The notes below the pieces were generated by a model, which saw nothing but the letters and a program-made list of their open reading frames with translations, had not been told where the DNA came from and made no database searches. A program made the translations under genes and the position numbers. A stretch of DNA of 64,000 nt from Ophiosphaerella korrae (lineage: Eukaryota > Ascomycota > Dothideomycetes > Pleosporales > Phaeosphaeriaceae), in contig JALNQF010000040.1 of assembly GCA_028456385.1 (NCBI GenBank), forward strand, positions 234,582-298,581. The letters are read 5' to 3'. Position 1 is the first letter of the stretch, and the number at the start of each line of letters is the position of its first letter. Shown here one piece after another: positions 10,608 through 23,269 of the stretch.

Positions 10608-12923
10608 ATGGACGTCCGCGATGTGGGAGATGACTACTTACCGTTGCTTCTGTCTCAGAAGCAGCTTCTCAAAGGGGCCCAGAAGCGCAAAGGTCAGCGT
10701 CCGCAAGATTGGAAATCTAAAGACGAGTTGTACCTATCATCCATGATGAGCAGCATGGCCATGAATACGAAAGCTAAAGACCAGTACACTACGTTCACAT
10801 CATTTGTGCCGCCAGCCTACTTACCGTGTAACACCCCTTTGGCTGACTTACGACGAGTCAACATCCGAGACCTCCAACTGGAGATACATCATCGGGGAAC
10901 ATATCTTATGGTCCATGCTATCACGCCACCAACTCGAATAACCGCAATTGGAGTCTTGGTCGAAGATGAGACTGAGCACGCCATTTTGCTTCAAATCTAC
11001 CATCAAGAGGATGAAGCAACTCGCGCAGCCTCTGACATCGTTAACGTTGGGGCGGTCATGATAATAAAGGAGCCGTTCCTTAAGGTCGTGGCAACAGGCG
11101 GATACGGATTACGAGTGGACCATCTTTCTGATATCGTTGAGGTCGATAATTATGACCCTAGACGACCAGCACAGTGGCGTCCCAAAATCCTTGATGCGGA
11201 GCACACCACAGCGAGCTTGAAGGAAGCGGGAAATGAGGCTGTACACGACGGGAAGTTTTGGCGAGCACTCACAGAGTAAGTCAATGATACATGATTCATA
11301 TGCTATCGACATCCTTTGCTTATCTACTTTAGATATAATGAAGCATTATTGCAGCAGCCAACAAGCGAAGAGGAACAAATTGTCAAGCGTAATAGAGCCT
11401 TGGCATTCCTCAAGACCGGACACTTCGATGCCGCACTTGCTGACACTGGCTTCCCCGAATTCGGCGCTCAGCCCTCGGAAAAAGCCATGTTTCGAGCCGC
11501 TGAAGCTTTGTATCGCTTGCAAAGATTCGATGAGGCTCGTCAGGTACTGGTTACACTTGGTAACGCATTTCCCAACAACACAAGAGCGCAGGAGATTCTG
11601 AAACGAGTCGACGATAGGTGTGCAGAGCAGGCTACCGGAGATTACGACTTTAAACTTCTCCAAGTGACAGCTCAAAAGCTTCGACCGCCACAGCTCGACC
11701 ATGCTACGTACATCGGTCCAGTTGAAGTACGTCGCACGGCAAACAAAGGGCACGGTCTTTTCAGCACGAAAGCCGTACGAGCAGGAGACCTGCTGCTTTG
11801 TGAGAAAGCCTTTGCCCATTCGTGGGTGGACGACGAGGCAAAGACCAAGACCGGACCTACCCTGCTTATCAACATTGAAACAGACCGAGTATTTGCTGGA
11901 GGGCAAGCTGATCTCATCAAGATCATTGTACAGAAAATATACCGTAATCCGTCACTGGGACGGAGCTTTCGTGCGCTCTATCACGGAGATTACCAGTCGG
12001 TGGACAGTTTCACTGTAGATGGGAAGCCTATCGTCGATTCGTAAGTCAAGATTTCAGGGCGAAACTTTAACTTCTCTCCCGCTTACAATATTAGATTCCT
12101 CGTCGAACGAATCGTTTCACATAATGTTTTCGGTTGTCCTGTGTCTAGCCTGGATGGGCATAAAGCCTGCTTATCCAACACGTCGAAGACACACACGGGG
12201 TTTGGCTCTTGTGGAATCTGGATACACGCATCCTACATCAATCACAGTTGTGCCGGCAATGTTCACCGTGCGTTCGTCGGAGACATGATGATCATTCGGG
12301 CCGCCCGAGACCTCGAAGCAGATACCGAGCTCACGTTTGAATACCAGAGCTATGACAACAATAGCTTTGATCAACTCCAAAAGAAGCTCAGTCAATGGGG
12401 ATTTACGTGTGATTGCGCCTTGTGCAATGACACGCGAGCGACGAAACCTGCAGTTCTAGCGACGAGAGAGAGACTAGAAGCACAGTTGAGACAGCTTTGC
12501 GATTCGAAGGGTTCACGAGTGTTATCAACTGAGAAATTCGAGCGGCTGCTTCACGCAATACACGCCACGTACAGCCGACCTGCTGCCGAGGTGCCACGCC
12601 TTTTGCTCTGGGAGCCTCAGTTGCTTCTTGTCCGCATCTATAAGTCTAAGAACAAGGTGGGTAAGGTATTGCAATGGATAAGCAAGGTCCTCGAGACATT
12701 CGGCTTCATCACTGTTGGCGCAGACTCATCATCTGCAGCCTTCAAGATCGCGAAATGGGGACTAGTGAACCACCATCTTGTAGAGGTCTTTATCCATGCC
12801 CGCGATACGTTTCTTGAATTGAGTCATTACGAAGACGCAAAGCAAGCTGAGGGATATGCAAGAGTAGTGTACAAGATTCTTGTTGGGGAAGATTCCTCCT
12901 TCGACTCTGTTCATGGACCATGA
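10608..12923 (+). CDS. TPR and SET-domain protein (SMYD-like methyltransferase)
   Basis: Predicted protein-lysine methyltransferase of the fungal TPR-SET class. Exons 10608-11275, 11333-12040 and 12095-12923 give 734 residues. Residues about 205-320 form a TPR region (LKEAGNEAVHDGKFWRALTE, then RNRALAFLKTGHFDAALAD and ALYRLQRFDEARQVL). The SET domain begins about residue 352 (RRTANKGHGLFSTKAVRAG, the cofactor-binding start) and includes YINHSCAGNVHRAF (about 505), the NHSC active-site/AdoMet motif, then ELTFEYQSYD. CDCALC (about 575) is the post-SET zinc motif. The long insert between the SET halves is typical of this class. The MYND zinc finger of SMYD proteins is absent. No damage is seen. 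The target protein is unknown and a nuclear or cytosolic site cannot be told. Confidence 0.9.
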
Positions 12924-13501
12924 GGAACAATTTGGCTAGAAATCGGTTATGCAGGTGTTAGGCACTCGTAGTAGAATATCGACGCCGTTTCAATTGTTCG
13001 GAATGTTTGCCGCATGTGAAGATGCGCAGTGACTTGATGCCGACGGCACAGTTGGAAGCTTTGTTGCATCACTCGCAATGAAACTAGCCTTCGCAGGAAA
13101 AGCTCATATCACAAGTGTAGCTATACTTGCCCGATGTGACTGCGATATCAGAGGGAGGATGGAGTATTCACTAGAAGGTTTTAGTTATCATATCATAATA
13201 AACATAGAGTGCAGCTATGTGATAGCCAAGTTGTTCTAAAAGTTCAAGCAAACCGGAGCTAGGGACAGTGAACCATATACTTTAGTGACGCGAGTTGGTT
13301 CATTGAAATTCAATAGATGCAAAGTTGCGTTCCCTTTAGCATGAAAGACAACGGCAGTTGAAGATGAGATTCTTTTGCCATAGGCATTAATATCAGATGA
13401 AGCTAGTCTCAGCCTATTGTAGATAATCATGTTCTCAGTCCATTTTGGCCATTTCATTGTCTTTCGGCTAATACATTTGCTCGTGCATACCTTGGGTGCA
13501 T
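12924..13501. other. Convergent intergenic region, no gene recognised
   Basis: About 580 bases between the 3' ends of the SET gene and the SDR gene. It presumably holds both terminators and polyadenylation signals; no gene is seen. Confidence 0.4.
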
Positions 13502-14554
13502 TTAGGAATTGACATCCGTCATCAGGGCCTGGTTCCAGACACGATTCGTGAAGTCCCAAATCCTCTCACCCAATCCACGCTCCCAGTATCCTACAAGCAC
13601 ATCTTTATCAGGCATAACCTCGCTGACATGGCTGACGCGCCACGACCCGGGCATAAATTTGTCATTTGTCAGCGCGTACGCCTGCCTCTCGCCAGACTCC
13701 TTTGCCGGCATGCCAAAATAGTGTATGACCCATCCTGAAACAATTTGGAACAATGATATTAGAACCCACCGTATCAAGCCATTGGATTTCGGTGGGTACG
13801 CAGTACGAGGGGCGTCTGTTCGGACGAAATCGGGAGTAGCGTGAAGGAATGCGATATGCTTCTGGCTGTCATTTGCGGCAAGGTAGTCAAAGGCTAAGCT
13901 CGTGCACATAGTAGTGTGATTTGCGACTGCAATCATTCCCCAACTCTTTTCCAGGCCGATATCTTGCTCACCAATCTTCTTCTCTTTTGTACCATTGAGA
14001 ATAGAAAGAACTCGCGGATGAGATGATTGGCGAAGTAGTGGCAGGGGATTGGAGATAATTCGCAGACGGGCATAATAAGAGACTGAGAAGCATGTCTCAA
14101 GGCCCTCTTTTGTACCGAGTTGCTAATTCAGATCTGAATATAGAGTTTTGGAAGCGGCGAGACTAAACTTACACACTGCTCCTTGAAATGGCATTCCACC
14201 AGGACTCACACATATAATATGGACCTTGTTCTCGGCCACCCGAATTTGCTCGCATGCATCGTCGATGCTTGAGATTAGAGCAATCTGTGTTTCGATGAAA
14301 ACAATCTTGTTGGTATGGTTGATAGTTTTCAGCTCGTTCAATCGGTTCTGGTAACGGGATGGGTCGCACCCTAGTACATGGAAAGTGGATGAGCGTAGTA
14401 AACCCACCATTTCTCTCAGAGTTGCGGAGCCTATCCCAGCTGTAGCCCCAGCGAAGACACGTACAAGACCGCTGTGTGATACAAGACCACTGTGTGCTTG
14501 AGCAGCAAAGCTCGCGTTGCTCTTACGGACCTCGGAGATACTGACCATAGCCAT
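13502..14554 (-). CDS. Short-chain dehydrogenase/reductase, atypical active site
   Basis: NAD(P)-dependent SDR-superfamily protein of 332 residues from exons 14554-14177 and 14122-13502. The nucleotide-binding loop is AGATAGIGSATLREM (residues 35-49), followed by the NxxG-region equivalent HIICVSPGGMPFQGA. The expected YxxxK active site reads SYYARLRI, so Arg stands where the catalytic Lys should be; I recall this change in a group of fungal SDRs, so the fold is secure but the chemistry is not. The C-terminus has LVGYWERGLGERIWDFTNRV. The intron needs donor GTGTGT at 14176; the more obvious GTAAGT two bases on gives the wrong phase. ATG 14554 is first in frame; a second ATG two codons on is equally possible. 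Confidence 0.8.
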
Positions 14555-17500
14555 AATCTAGGGACTGTCAGTGCGAACAGCGCAAGTATTTAGTAATGAA
14601 AAGCCACAATGTGGAGTGGTAGTTAAAGATATTGAAGATAGCCTTTGCTTAGTAAGGCGCGTGCGGGAAGGCGCGCCCCGCAGTGTTGGAGTGGAGGCCT
14701 CACATCATTGCATACAATGAAATGATTGAATTTCTCTATTCCAAGCTACTCAGTAGTCCTATGTTGCACTAATTACATGGCATGTGGTGTTAGACGTGCA
14801 AGGTGAGTTCACTGCATACGTTTCGGCAGTTTACTACCTTTCCTGTGATTGTGACACGACCTTGCGACCGTAGCGGCAAGGGCATCACCATAACTAAGCA
14901 CGGAGCAAACGCCGCAACCTTGCATCCATGATAAGGGTCCTCAGTTACATGCATCACATGTCAAAATGAGGAGGGTTATTATTGCGACCCAACATCGTGA
15001 GCTTAAAAAGATGGAAAAATGGAAGGGCTTCTACCTGACCCGATGCTTCGGATAGGCCAGTGGAGGTAATAGGATCATAGGGTGAATATGAGTCCGAAGG
15101 AAGCTCATCATATAGTCTTACATAATCTACGTTACACATTCGTAATGAACTGGCCTTCACAACAAAATCTCAGAGCATGAGTGCAGTCGCACTTGCCCAC
15201 CGTGACAACAACACTGGAAATAGTATGGTATATGTGCCAGAAGGTTATTGGATATCATGTGATATTGATGGTGTATTATGGCCTAGATGGCAAGTAATGC
15301 GGTGAGCTATTTTTGTGAAACGATATTGAGGATATTTCAACTTGAATCTCAAGATCACTAGTTCTCTATTCTGGTTTGAACATTACGCGAAATGGCGCGC
15401 TCAGGGATAGCGAATTAACTATCAATGCACGGTTGACGATCAACACTAGCTTTTGACCACGGCGCCATCGCTAGAGCTAGTGTTTTAAAACACTCATGAC
15501 TACTATTATAACAACTATAATAATACCTCAGGATATACCATGACGGTAAGCCAGTCAAAGCTCTTATTACAACAGTGTTAACAAACATATGACGGAGATT
15601 CGTGGCTGTAAACGGAACATCTAATTACTCGGCTTTGCCTGCTCTGCCACCGTGCCGCATCTGTGATGTCTTAGGCAGCGATTCCACACCAGGAGGGGCA
15701 ATCATAATGAAAAACGGCTCGCCCTTACTTGGGAATGAATGGGTAGATGGTAATTGATTCCCGTAATCCATTTTGTTTCTATGGAATATCAAACAAAAAG
15801 CAGACCTCTTGTCGAGGGCTACAGTTCGTCTGCATTTACAGTAGGGAAGGGTATTATGCTGCATAATTCAATACTTAAAACAGTCATGTAAACGTTCGGG
15901 AGGGTATGATGGATTTGTTCGATCAGCTGCAAATCATCTGACCAGATGATGTGAACCTGCCTAAATTGTATGCAATAATCTTTCAAAGGTACATGAAGCT
16001 ATAGATCGATAGGTCCATGAATAATCGGGTGACTATTCAAGGCTGGAACCTATTATCAATTGAGTCATTATCATGAAGCCGGCTGCGGCTGAGCTAGTAG
16101 CCCAAAGAAATCTCGTTGGGGAAGGTGATGCACGATTTGGTGAAGCTAAGGGTTGAGTGTTTGCCTATTCTTTAAATTATTGTTCCCTCATTCGTGATCT
16201 ACGTGACCTCCGCGACTTATCAGACGTACTAGTACACATATCACACGCAACCTAGGCTCCACAGCCACTGTGCACAGTCGTGCTATCAAATGAGTCTGGC
16301 CAAGACAACTACCTAGAGTGCACTTGGTCGAACAATCCGTGATGACTGAAAGAAAAATCGGAAGAGGCTAGCAAAGCAATAATACGCCCTTTCCACTATA
16401 TATTTCAAGTTAGTGATTGTGGGCAAGATACACATATCAGTGCTATACTCTGATCGGTGCGATACAGGATAAAGCCAGTGATGGTATTACAAACCGAGCG
16501 AACGCCATGAACTTCTGTCGGCTGATCAGCTCATTTGATTGAATCAAAGCACTCTATTAATTTCTAGGAGTGCTCAGACTTTTGACGAAGAAATCAATCA
16601 ATTTGGCCGTCATCCTAAGTTGGGATTGTCAACACTCGTTGAACAGGTAAAATCCGTCCTTTGGAGGCATTTTGGAATATATTTTGGAACTCTGAAGGTT
16701 CCGATCTGGAAGAAATTATGCCAGCTGCACGCCCGTAGTTTTGGGCCTGCGGCCGACATGCGTAGGTAGGTATTGGATTGGCCCAGCGCGATATCAACAC
16801 GTACAATACCGTAAGATTTTTTGACCTGGTTACGCATTGCAGCCCTATTTTATTGGTGGGTTGCGCACATGCGTGTTTCGCAGAGCAAATAAAGCCATCG
16901 GCTACACCTTGCGACTGCTGAGCTGAAAATGCGTCTTTTCTGTTCGACCTGAGGCGTGTGCGTAACTATCCTAGCATGCTTTGGCCTTCTGACTCTCCGA
17001 CCTCAACTTGGAAGGAAGTTTGCTGGTTGCGCAAATACACATGAAGATGTGATTAGTGCTATGCCAGCTAGAACGTGATGAAATCTCGTGGTTGTGACGA
17101 ACATTCTGATGAATGAAGTAGAGGTGTAGTGGCGTGAGCAGAATGTCAAGTCATCATCTCGCATCGCAACTCGATTATTCCGTCTCAGAGATAGTAAATT
17201 GATAGAGATGCACAGCTCTGCTAAAATATACAGCTTCGTCGTTGTTGCTTTAGCATTATTGTGGTAGGTAGTGCAATTGCGCAAATGGTCATTGGGTTCT
17301 GCATCAGCACAATTACAGTCTAGACTCCTCCGCGCACTGTCACCCCACAATTAGCTCCACCGCAATTCCCAAGGTTCTATTATGGGTAACGGAGCTAGCC
17401 ACTTTCATCCCTACGTCTATCGGGATGAACTCCACTCCCGTCCAGGAGACCGCGTGGCGGTTGGCTCATCGATAATTCAACAAATCTTGGTCCGAAAAGT

Positions 17501-17670
17501 ACGAGCTTCAACCACGTCATCCGAGCACATGCCAGGGAACGATGATGCGCAGGGGCAAATCTTTCCTTTTAAATGCATTGCATCAGGCCCTTCCAATCTC
17601 TGTCTTTACCTATCACACAAGAATTAAATCTTGCAGTCTGTCGTTTACATCTTATTAATAATCTTTCATT
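14555..17670. other. Long gene-poor interval, no gene recognised
   Basis: About 3.1 kb with only short frames interrupted by stops on both strands. Composition varies, with AT-rich patches near 15.3-15.6 kb. I found no transposon or gene resemblance. The last 100 bases are the GH17 promoter, with a TTTTAAATG TATA-like site about 100 bases above the start. Confidence 0.4.
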
Positions 17671-18656
17671 ATGTGGGCAAAGGCAACTACTCTTCTGGCT
17701 CTGGCCTCCACCGTCTTTGCACAGAGCAAGGGCTTCAACTACGGTTCAACGAACGCCGATGGCTCATGCCGCACCTACAACGACTTCGTTCGTTTCTTCA
17801 ACGAGGCTAAGAGCCTTCCGGGAACATCAGGATTTACCACTGCCCGCCTATATACCTCAATCCAATGCGGAACCGCCGCTGATCCCATCGATGCCTTCCG
17901 GGCCGCCATCGACACCGATACGAAGATCCTCGTAGGCCTCTGGGCCAGTGCCGGTCGTGGCGTATATGAGAACGAGCTCAACGCTCTGCTTCGCGGCGCC
18001 AGGGAATTGGGATCTGCCTTCACAGACAGGATCATTGGAATGAGTGTTGGATCTGAGGATCTGTACCGTAGCAGCCCCCAGGGCGTTGCCAACAACGCCG
18101 GTGTTGGAGCTACCGGAGCGGAGATTGAGGGATATATCGGATGGATGCGTGATTGGATCCGGGGCACCGCATTGGAGCACAAGCCCATCGGCCATGTTGA
18201 TACCTGGACGGCATGGATTCTGCCAGAGAACCGCGGTGTTGCCAACTCCGTGAACTGGCTTGGACACAACTCCTTCCCTTACTGGGAGTCCAACAGGCCC
18301 AACTCGATCGATCAGGCCCGTGAGAACTTCTTCACTGCCGTTGGACAGACCGAGAGCGTCTCATCAGGAAAGGAGGTCTGGGTCACCGAGACTGGTTGGC
18401 CACGATGTAAGTTCAGCATTTTTGGCTCTTGAAATCTCATACTGACGTAAATTCTTCAGTTGGACCTACCTCCGGTGCTGCTGTTGCATCGCTCGACAAC
18501 GCACGCCGCTACTGGAAGGACGTTGGCTGCTCCCTATTCAGCACCCGTAACACTTTCTGGTACACATTGAAGGACGCCAATGTCGCGCAGACCGATTTGT
18601 CTTTCGCTATCACACCCCTCCAGAACAACACCCCCTTCTTCGATTTGTCCTGTTAA
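17671..18656 (+). CDS. Secreted GH17 endo-1,3-beta-glucosidase
   Basis: Glycoside hydrolase family 17 enzyme, which cuts beta-1,3-glucan during cell-wall remodelling. Exons 17671-18406 and 18460-18656 give 310 residues. Residues 1-17 form a signal peptide (WAKATTLLALASTVFA) with cleavage before QSKGFNYGS. The barrel start is GFNYGSTNADGSCRTYNDF. The acid/base Glu lies in GMSVGSEDLYR (about residue 129) and the nucleophile Glu in VWVTETGWP (about 239). The C-terminus ends FFDLSC, with no GPI-type hydrophobic tail and no carbohydrate-binding module, so a freely secreted or wall-adherent enzyme is inferred. The intron at 18407-18459 splits the codon after GWPR and restores GWPRFGPTSG. It looks intact. 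Confidence 0.92.
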
Positions 18657-18993
18657 AGGGCCATAATAATAAATGTTGTCGCTGAAAAAATGTTGCGATG
18701 TTTATAGCACTGGACTTTAATATATAGATTATGATCACGTCCTATATAGAGCTACCTCACGTCGGCATCTCAATAGAAACGTTGGCGCCCTGATAATCCA
18801 TCAATACAAATACCACAAGCCCGATGCTGAACTGCTCGGACATTAGCCAATGTTGTTGTGTATAAGGCGTCCTGGGCTAAGCCTCACAGAACGGGGGTCA
18901 CCCCATCTTGTAAGCTCACACGGCTGAACTCTGCCTATCGCTCCAATTAAGCAGATGCCATGTATCTTGCAACACTGATACCCAAACTTTACC
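18657..18993. other. Intergenic, no gene recognised
   Basis: About 340 bases between the GH17 gene and the HET remnant. No structure is recognised beyond an AT-rich start that likely holds the GH17 polyadenylation site. Confidence 0.35.
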
Positions 18994-19445
18994 ATGAAAC
19001 TCATCTATTGAATCTCTACAGCTAGAGGATTTCGTTGAGCAACCACCACCCTACGCCATTCTTTTACACCTGGAATAAGACCGAGGTTACTTACGAAGAG
19101 ATACTCGCAGGAACAGCCACCCGCCACCAAGGTTGGCAGAAGATCGAATGGACGTGTCGACAAGCGCGAACTCACGGCCTCCATTATGCTTGGGTGGACA
19201 GTTGTTGCATCAACAAGAGTAGCAGCGCTGAGCTTTCCGAGTCTATCAACTCGATATTTCAGTGGTATCAAGATGCAGTAAGTTGCTATGCATACCTTGA
19301 CGATGTAGAAGGTTTCAAGGACTTTGAGAGTGCGCGGTGGTTTTCTCGTAGGTGGTGTCTTCAGGAGCTCCTAGCACCTCGGAGGTTTACTTCTACAATA
19401 AACACTAGCAGTCTATTGGCACACGATAATATAGACTCATCATAG
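18994..19445 (+). pseudogene. Truncated, frameshifted HET-domain gene
   Basis: Remnant of a heterokaryon-incompatibility (HET) protein. The family opening is spread over three frames: MKLI at 18994, then ESLQLEDFVEQPPPYAIL, then TWNKTEVTYEEIL from about 19070. From there one frame runs through WTCRQARTHGLHYAWVDSCC and INKSSSAELSESINSIFQWY to SRRWCLQELLAPRRF, the standard HET motif order. After this it ends at 19445 without the rest of the protein. At least two frameshifts and a 3' truncation mark it as dead. HET domains trigger cell death on non-self recognition; this copy cannot make the full protein. Confidence 0.75.
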
Positions 19446-19613
19446 ACAACGAACCGCGATTTCAATTTGAAGGCATGGTCAGACAGAAGTTCTATTATAT
19501 ATTTATTTGGAACTATTCATGCGAGGATACTTGCTTCAATTTCGACCTTAGAGAAAATGTTGTGAGATCGCATATTGAATATCAACGAAGGCCCCATCCA
19601 ACCCACGTTATTG

Positions 19614-20738
19614 CTAATCGCCATCCTCATATACTGGAAGCTCTATATCAACAATGATAGGTTTATTCAATGACATGGCTTTACCAGCATTTCGCATGCT
19701 CATAATCGCCGCATTGACCGTCACCGTTTCGTTGCGCTCCGCGGTACTGCCTCCTTCTAGCTGAAGGCAGTCATAGCCTTGATATCTGTGCTCAACAGCA
19801 CCGCCAGCTTTCTTTCTCCATATTTGATCGTCACTATTAGATGTTGAATTCAAACAGTCTCGCACCGAGTTGATATCGTTCTGATTTAGTACATAGCGCC
19901 CTGTGTTTTCCAGGCGACGCTTTGATTTTGCGGTCAAATCAAACACCGAAAGCTTTTTATTTCCTAAACCTGGATCTTCCCAGTGTTCGACGGATTCCAC
20001 GGGACTTATTACTGATTGCGAAGTTGATGAATCAGGAGTCGACCTTGGGTTCCATCGGATACGTTCTGCGCCTCGACCTGCATGTATATGGCCACATACA
20101 TGCAGCATTGGACGAGCCAGGGCAAGGCGCTTGAGGAGTATCGGACAGCCTGGCCTCTCTTTCCCGGCTAAATCGCAGTGTCCATAGGCCGGATTATGCG
20201 TTACAACTATGTCAACATCGTCCTCTATCTTTTCCCATAGCTGCACTGCGTGAGCCTCCTCTGAATATTGAAATGCCCACCCCCTTCTTCCCGAACTGAA
20301 AGGGCTTCCGAATATCTTAAAGCGTGTTTTCGGGCCTTTCGGCGAGGTCAGGTATATTACTGCCGCTTCGTTTTCTAGGTATGTAATTGCTGTTGATTTG
20401 GCCAACAGCTTTCTACACTTGGCAGTATCTTGAGGCTGTGGCCATTTCCATTTATTTTTACTACTGTGGAAGAATGGCTCGTCAAGAGTAGTGTCGTGAT
20501 TTCCTGTTCAACCTGGTCAAAATCTGTTCTCCCCGCGAGAAGCTAGTACGCTACCAGCAATAACGACTTTTGCCTCAAAGTCTGCTTTCTCTATCCACCC
20601 CACCGTCTTATTTAGTTCAGAATAGCTGCCTTGGTTTGTCAAATCTCCCGCATGGATCAAAACGTCACCAGGGGGCAATTTAGGCGTCTGATTATGCGTG
20701 TCGGATATGCACACAACCCGTGTCTTTCGAGTTTTCAT
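19614..20738 (-). CDS. Calcineurin-like metallophosphoesterase (MPPED/UPF0046-like)
   Basis: Two-metal phosphoesterase of 357 residues from exons 20738-20555 and 20503-19614. All metal-ligand motifs are present in order: ISDTHNQ (residues 11-17), HAGDLTNQG (about 29-37), GNHDTTLDEPFF spanning the 51-nt intron, VVTHNPAYG (about 165) and VCGHIHAGRG (about 198). This matches the fungal MPPED2-like group of cyclic-nucleotide or phosphomonoester phosphatases; the substrate is unknown. The C-terminal 130 residues (from KKLSVFDLTAKSKRRLENTG on) are outside the enzyme fold. There is no signal peptide, so an intracellular site is inferred. It is convergent with the HET remnant, 168 bases away. The start at ATG 20738 leaves the usual six residues before the first motif strand. 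It looks intact. Confidence 0.88.
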
Positions 20739-21328
20739 AATTCGAACTGCCTGTTAGGTCTCGCGGTTGATAGTTTTACTGATTTGCGGAATCTTTCTTT
20801 GTGTTGAAAGTTGAGAAATGACGTTTGTGATACTGTCACAATATGAGTCATGTTCGGCGTTATTTTAGGCCCTCTGGCTGCCTAAATCCAACGTCACACC
20901 AGTCGACGCAGGCCGATGCTCATTTACCTGAACACAGCATGCCCTTCATCGACACACCTGACATCTTTGGGACGTTAGGCAAAGGGATGTAGAGCTCTAT
21001 TAGCTAGATACTTATTGAGTGTTTGAGTCGCAAAGGCAAAATCTTACCGCCTACTACCTAGGTAGTGCGAGAGCGGGGCTAGCTGTGCGCGGTATGCGAA
21101 CAAATCAATAACATATGCAAACTTCATGATCAACAAAGCGCTTCGACCTCTAGCATGATAATGAGCTTAGCAAGTCAAAATCGTTAACCAGACCAATAGC
21201 ATGTATATCAAGATCAACGTAATAGTTGACAGAAGTGCTACCGTAGTTCATAATTTTATAAGTGACTAGAGTAGGTAAGGAAGTTATGCAACAGTTCATG
21301 TGTCTATGCGCGTAATATGCTTGTTAGG
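20739..21328. other. Intergenic, no gene recognised
   Basis: About 590 bases upstream of the metallophosphoesterase. No coding resemblance is seen. Confidence 0.35.
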
Positions 21329-22018
21329 CTGCAGGCCGCAGCTGCGGAAGTGCGCAAGCCGAGAAGGCTTCAACAATATATACTGTTCCACTCCAATAAT
21401 CAATGTTATTCGTTATTTGTACCTTTTTGGTTGTTTTGGCGCAGTGGAGTAGAGCTGCGTTCTAACAAGAGCCCTTAAAGTTATTTATAAGACTTAACTA
21501 TTATACCTAATACTTGAGATTATATATTACTTCTTCTTATTAAATGTTCAACGGCTTAACTAAGCTCCTCCCTTTACTATACATTATGTATCTTATATCT
21601 TATATAGTATGTTACTTTACTTATAAGACCCTTATATCAGCGCTATAATTAAATCTATGAAATACTAGGACTTCCGGACAAACCCCCACACATTAAGACC
21701 GCGTTCTCTCTACAGTACAGTATGATGAAGTCGCGTCTCCTACCTCATAGGGTAAACGATATTTGGGGCCGTTAAGATGGCGATCATATATGCCAACCAT
21801 ATGGCCCAGCGGGGAAACATTAAAACATTTCCAAAGAATCATATCCTTAGTTTTTCCAACCCGAATTCAAATTTGTAGGCTCCTAGAACACAGCTCTACT
21901 CCACTGTGGCAAATAATCAAAAAGGTGCGGATAATCAACAACGTTGATTATCGACATAGAACAATATATATTGCCCAAGGGCCCTTCGGCTCGCGCGCTC
22001 GCGCAGCTCTGATCTGGC
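21329..22018. mobile_element. Element bounded by about 135-bp inverted repeats
   Basis: The left arm is about 21329-21466 and the right arm, inverted, about 21882-22018. Both contain CAATATATA, CTTTTTG and CAGTGGAGTAGAGCTG in the same order. They differ largely by C/T or G/A changes, as expected after RIP. Between them is about 415 bases of AT-rich DNA without a gene. A third, single copy lies at 38425-38580. The structure fits a non-autonomous inverted-repeat transposon or two solo terminal repeats in opposite orientation. The family is not recognised. Confidence 0.6.
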
Positions 22019-22104
22019 TCGTAGCCCAACATAGGCGGGAATGCTATGAGTATATGACTACTCTAGCTATCATCATGGACTTTCCAGGAAGCCATATCAA
22101 TTCA

Positions 22105-23269
22105 TCAGGATTTCTTACTGCCTTTCTCAAGCAACAGGCTCACCACCGCCCTGTGCCCATACAATTTAGCAAATGATATCGGTGTCAAGCCAATCCACGA
22201 TTTTGGCTCTGGGTTAGCGCCTCTCTCAAGCAGCAGCTCAACTACTGCCTTTCTCCCGTACTCTGCAGCGAATGATAGCGGTGTCTGGCCAAAAGCAGAC
22301 CTGGCTTCTAGCTTAGCGCCATTCTCTAGCAGTAGACAAGCAACCGGTTCGTGCCCCGACTCCGCAGCCCACGATAGAGGCGTCCGACCAGCAGTCCACC
22401 ATGACCGTGTCCGAACTCTGCTAGATTTAGACTCGAGATTCGCGCCGTTTTCAAGCAGCAACTTCACCGCTGCATCTTGCCCATACCCTGCAGCCCATGA
22501 TAGTGGTGTCCGAGTAATACTACAATTGGACTCTAGTTCCGCGCCCCTCTCAAGTAGCAGTTTCACTATCTCCACATGCCCGTTCAAGGCAGCCCACGAT
22601 AGCGGTGTCTGGCCATCGTTGAACTTAGACTCTAGAGCGCCCCCTTCTCGAGTAGCAGCCTGGCAACCGCCTCGTGCCCGTTCCGCGTGGCCCAAGAGAG
22701 CGGTGTCCGACCATTGCTAAATTCAGACTCCAGAGCAGCCCACGATAGCGGTGTTTGACTATTGCTGGATTCGGACTCTAGCTCAGCGCCCTTCTCGGGT
22801 AGCATTTCCACTGCTGCCTCGTGTCCGTTCTGTGCCGCCAACGCCAGCGGCGTTTGATTATAGCTATCTTTATGCTCAAGTTCGGGACCCTTCTTAAGCA
22901 ACACCTTTACTAGTTCCTCTTACCCATTCTCTGCAGCCCACGAAAGTGGCGTGTAAGAATGTCTTCTTTCTTGGCTTTGTAGCTCAGCGATCTTCTCGAG
23001 CATCAGCTTCACCACAGCGTCGTGCGCGTTCTGCGCAGCCAATACCAGTGAGTTCTCGATGTAGTCAACTTCGCAATGTACGGAATTTAGTTTGGTGCCC
23101 TTCTCAAGCAGCACCTTAACTAGCTCCTCGTACCCCTTCTCTGTAGCCCACGAAAGCGGCGTGCAACCATTTTTTCGGCCTTAGCTTCTAGCTCAGCGCC
23201 TTTCTCAAGTAGGAGCCTCATTATCGCCTCACATCCCACGACGTCTTTAAACCCGAACGAGTCCTCCAT
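22105..23269 (-). pseudogene. Ankyrin-repeat protein pseudogene
   Basis: Minus-strand frames together encode about ten ankyrin repeats of the form G-TPLSWAA-NGHE-VVKLLLE-GA-LES. The reading starts MEDSFGFKDVVGCEAIMRLL at 23269. It is broken by a frameshift near 23175, a stop after SWAAENG near 22920, a further frame change near 22640, and what looks like a partly deleted repeat near 22745. The last piece ends VVSLLLEKGSKKS at 22105. Such repeats in fungi often form the sensor half of STAND or HET-type proteins, but no NACHT or other effector domain is attached here. The repeats are alike in DNA, so length changes by recombination are also likely. It would not make a full protein. Confidence 0.75.

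Noticed and set aside
11346..11906. A 186-residue minus-strand ORF inside the SET gene
   Set aside because: It is the antisense shadow of the well-supported SET gene exon 2.
17775..18269. Long minus-strand ORFs inside the GH17 gene
   Set aside because: They are antisense shadows of GC-rich coding sequence in GH17.
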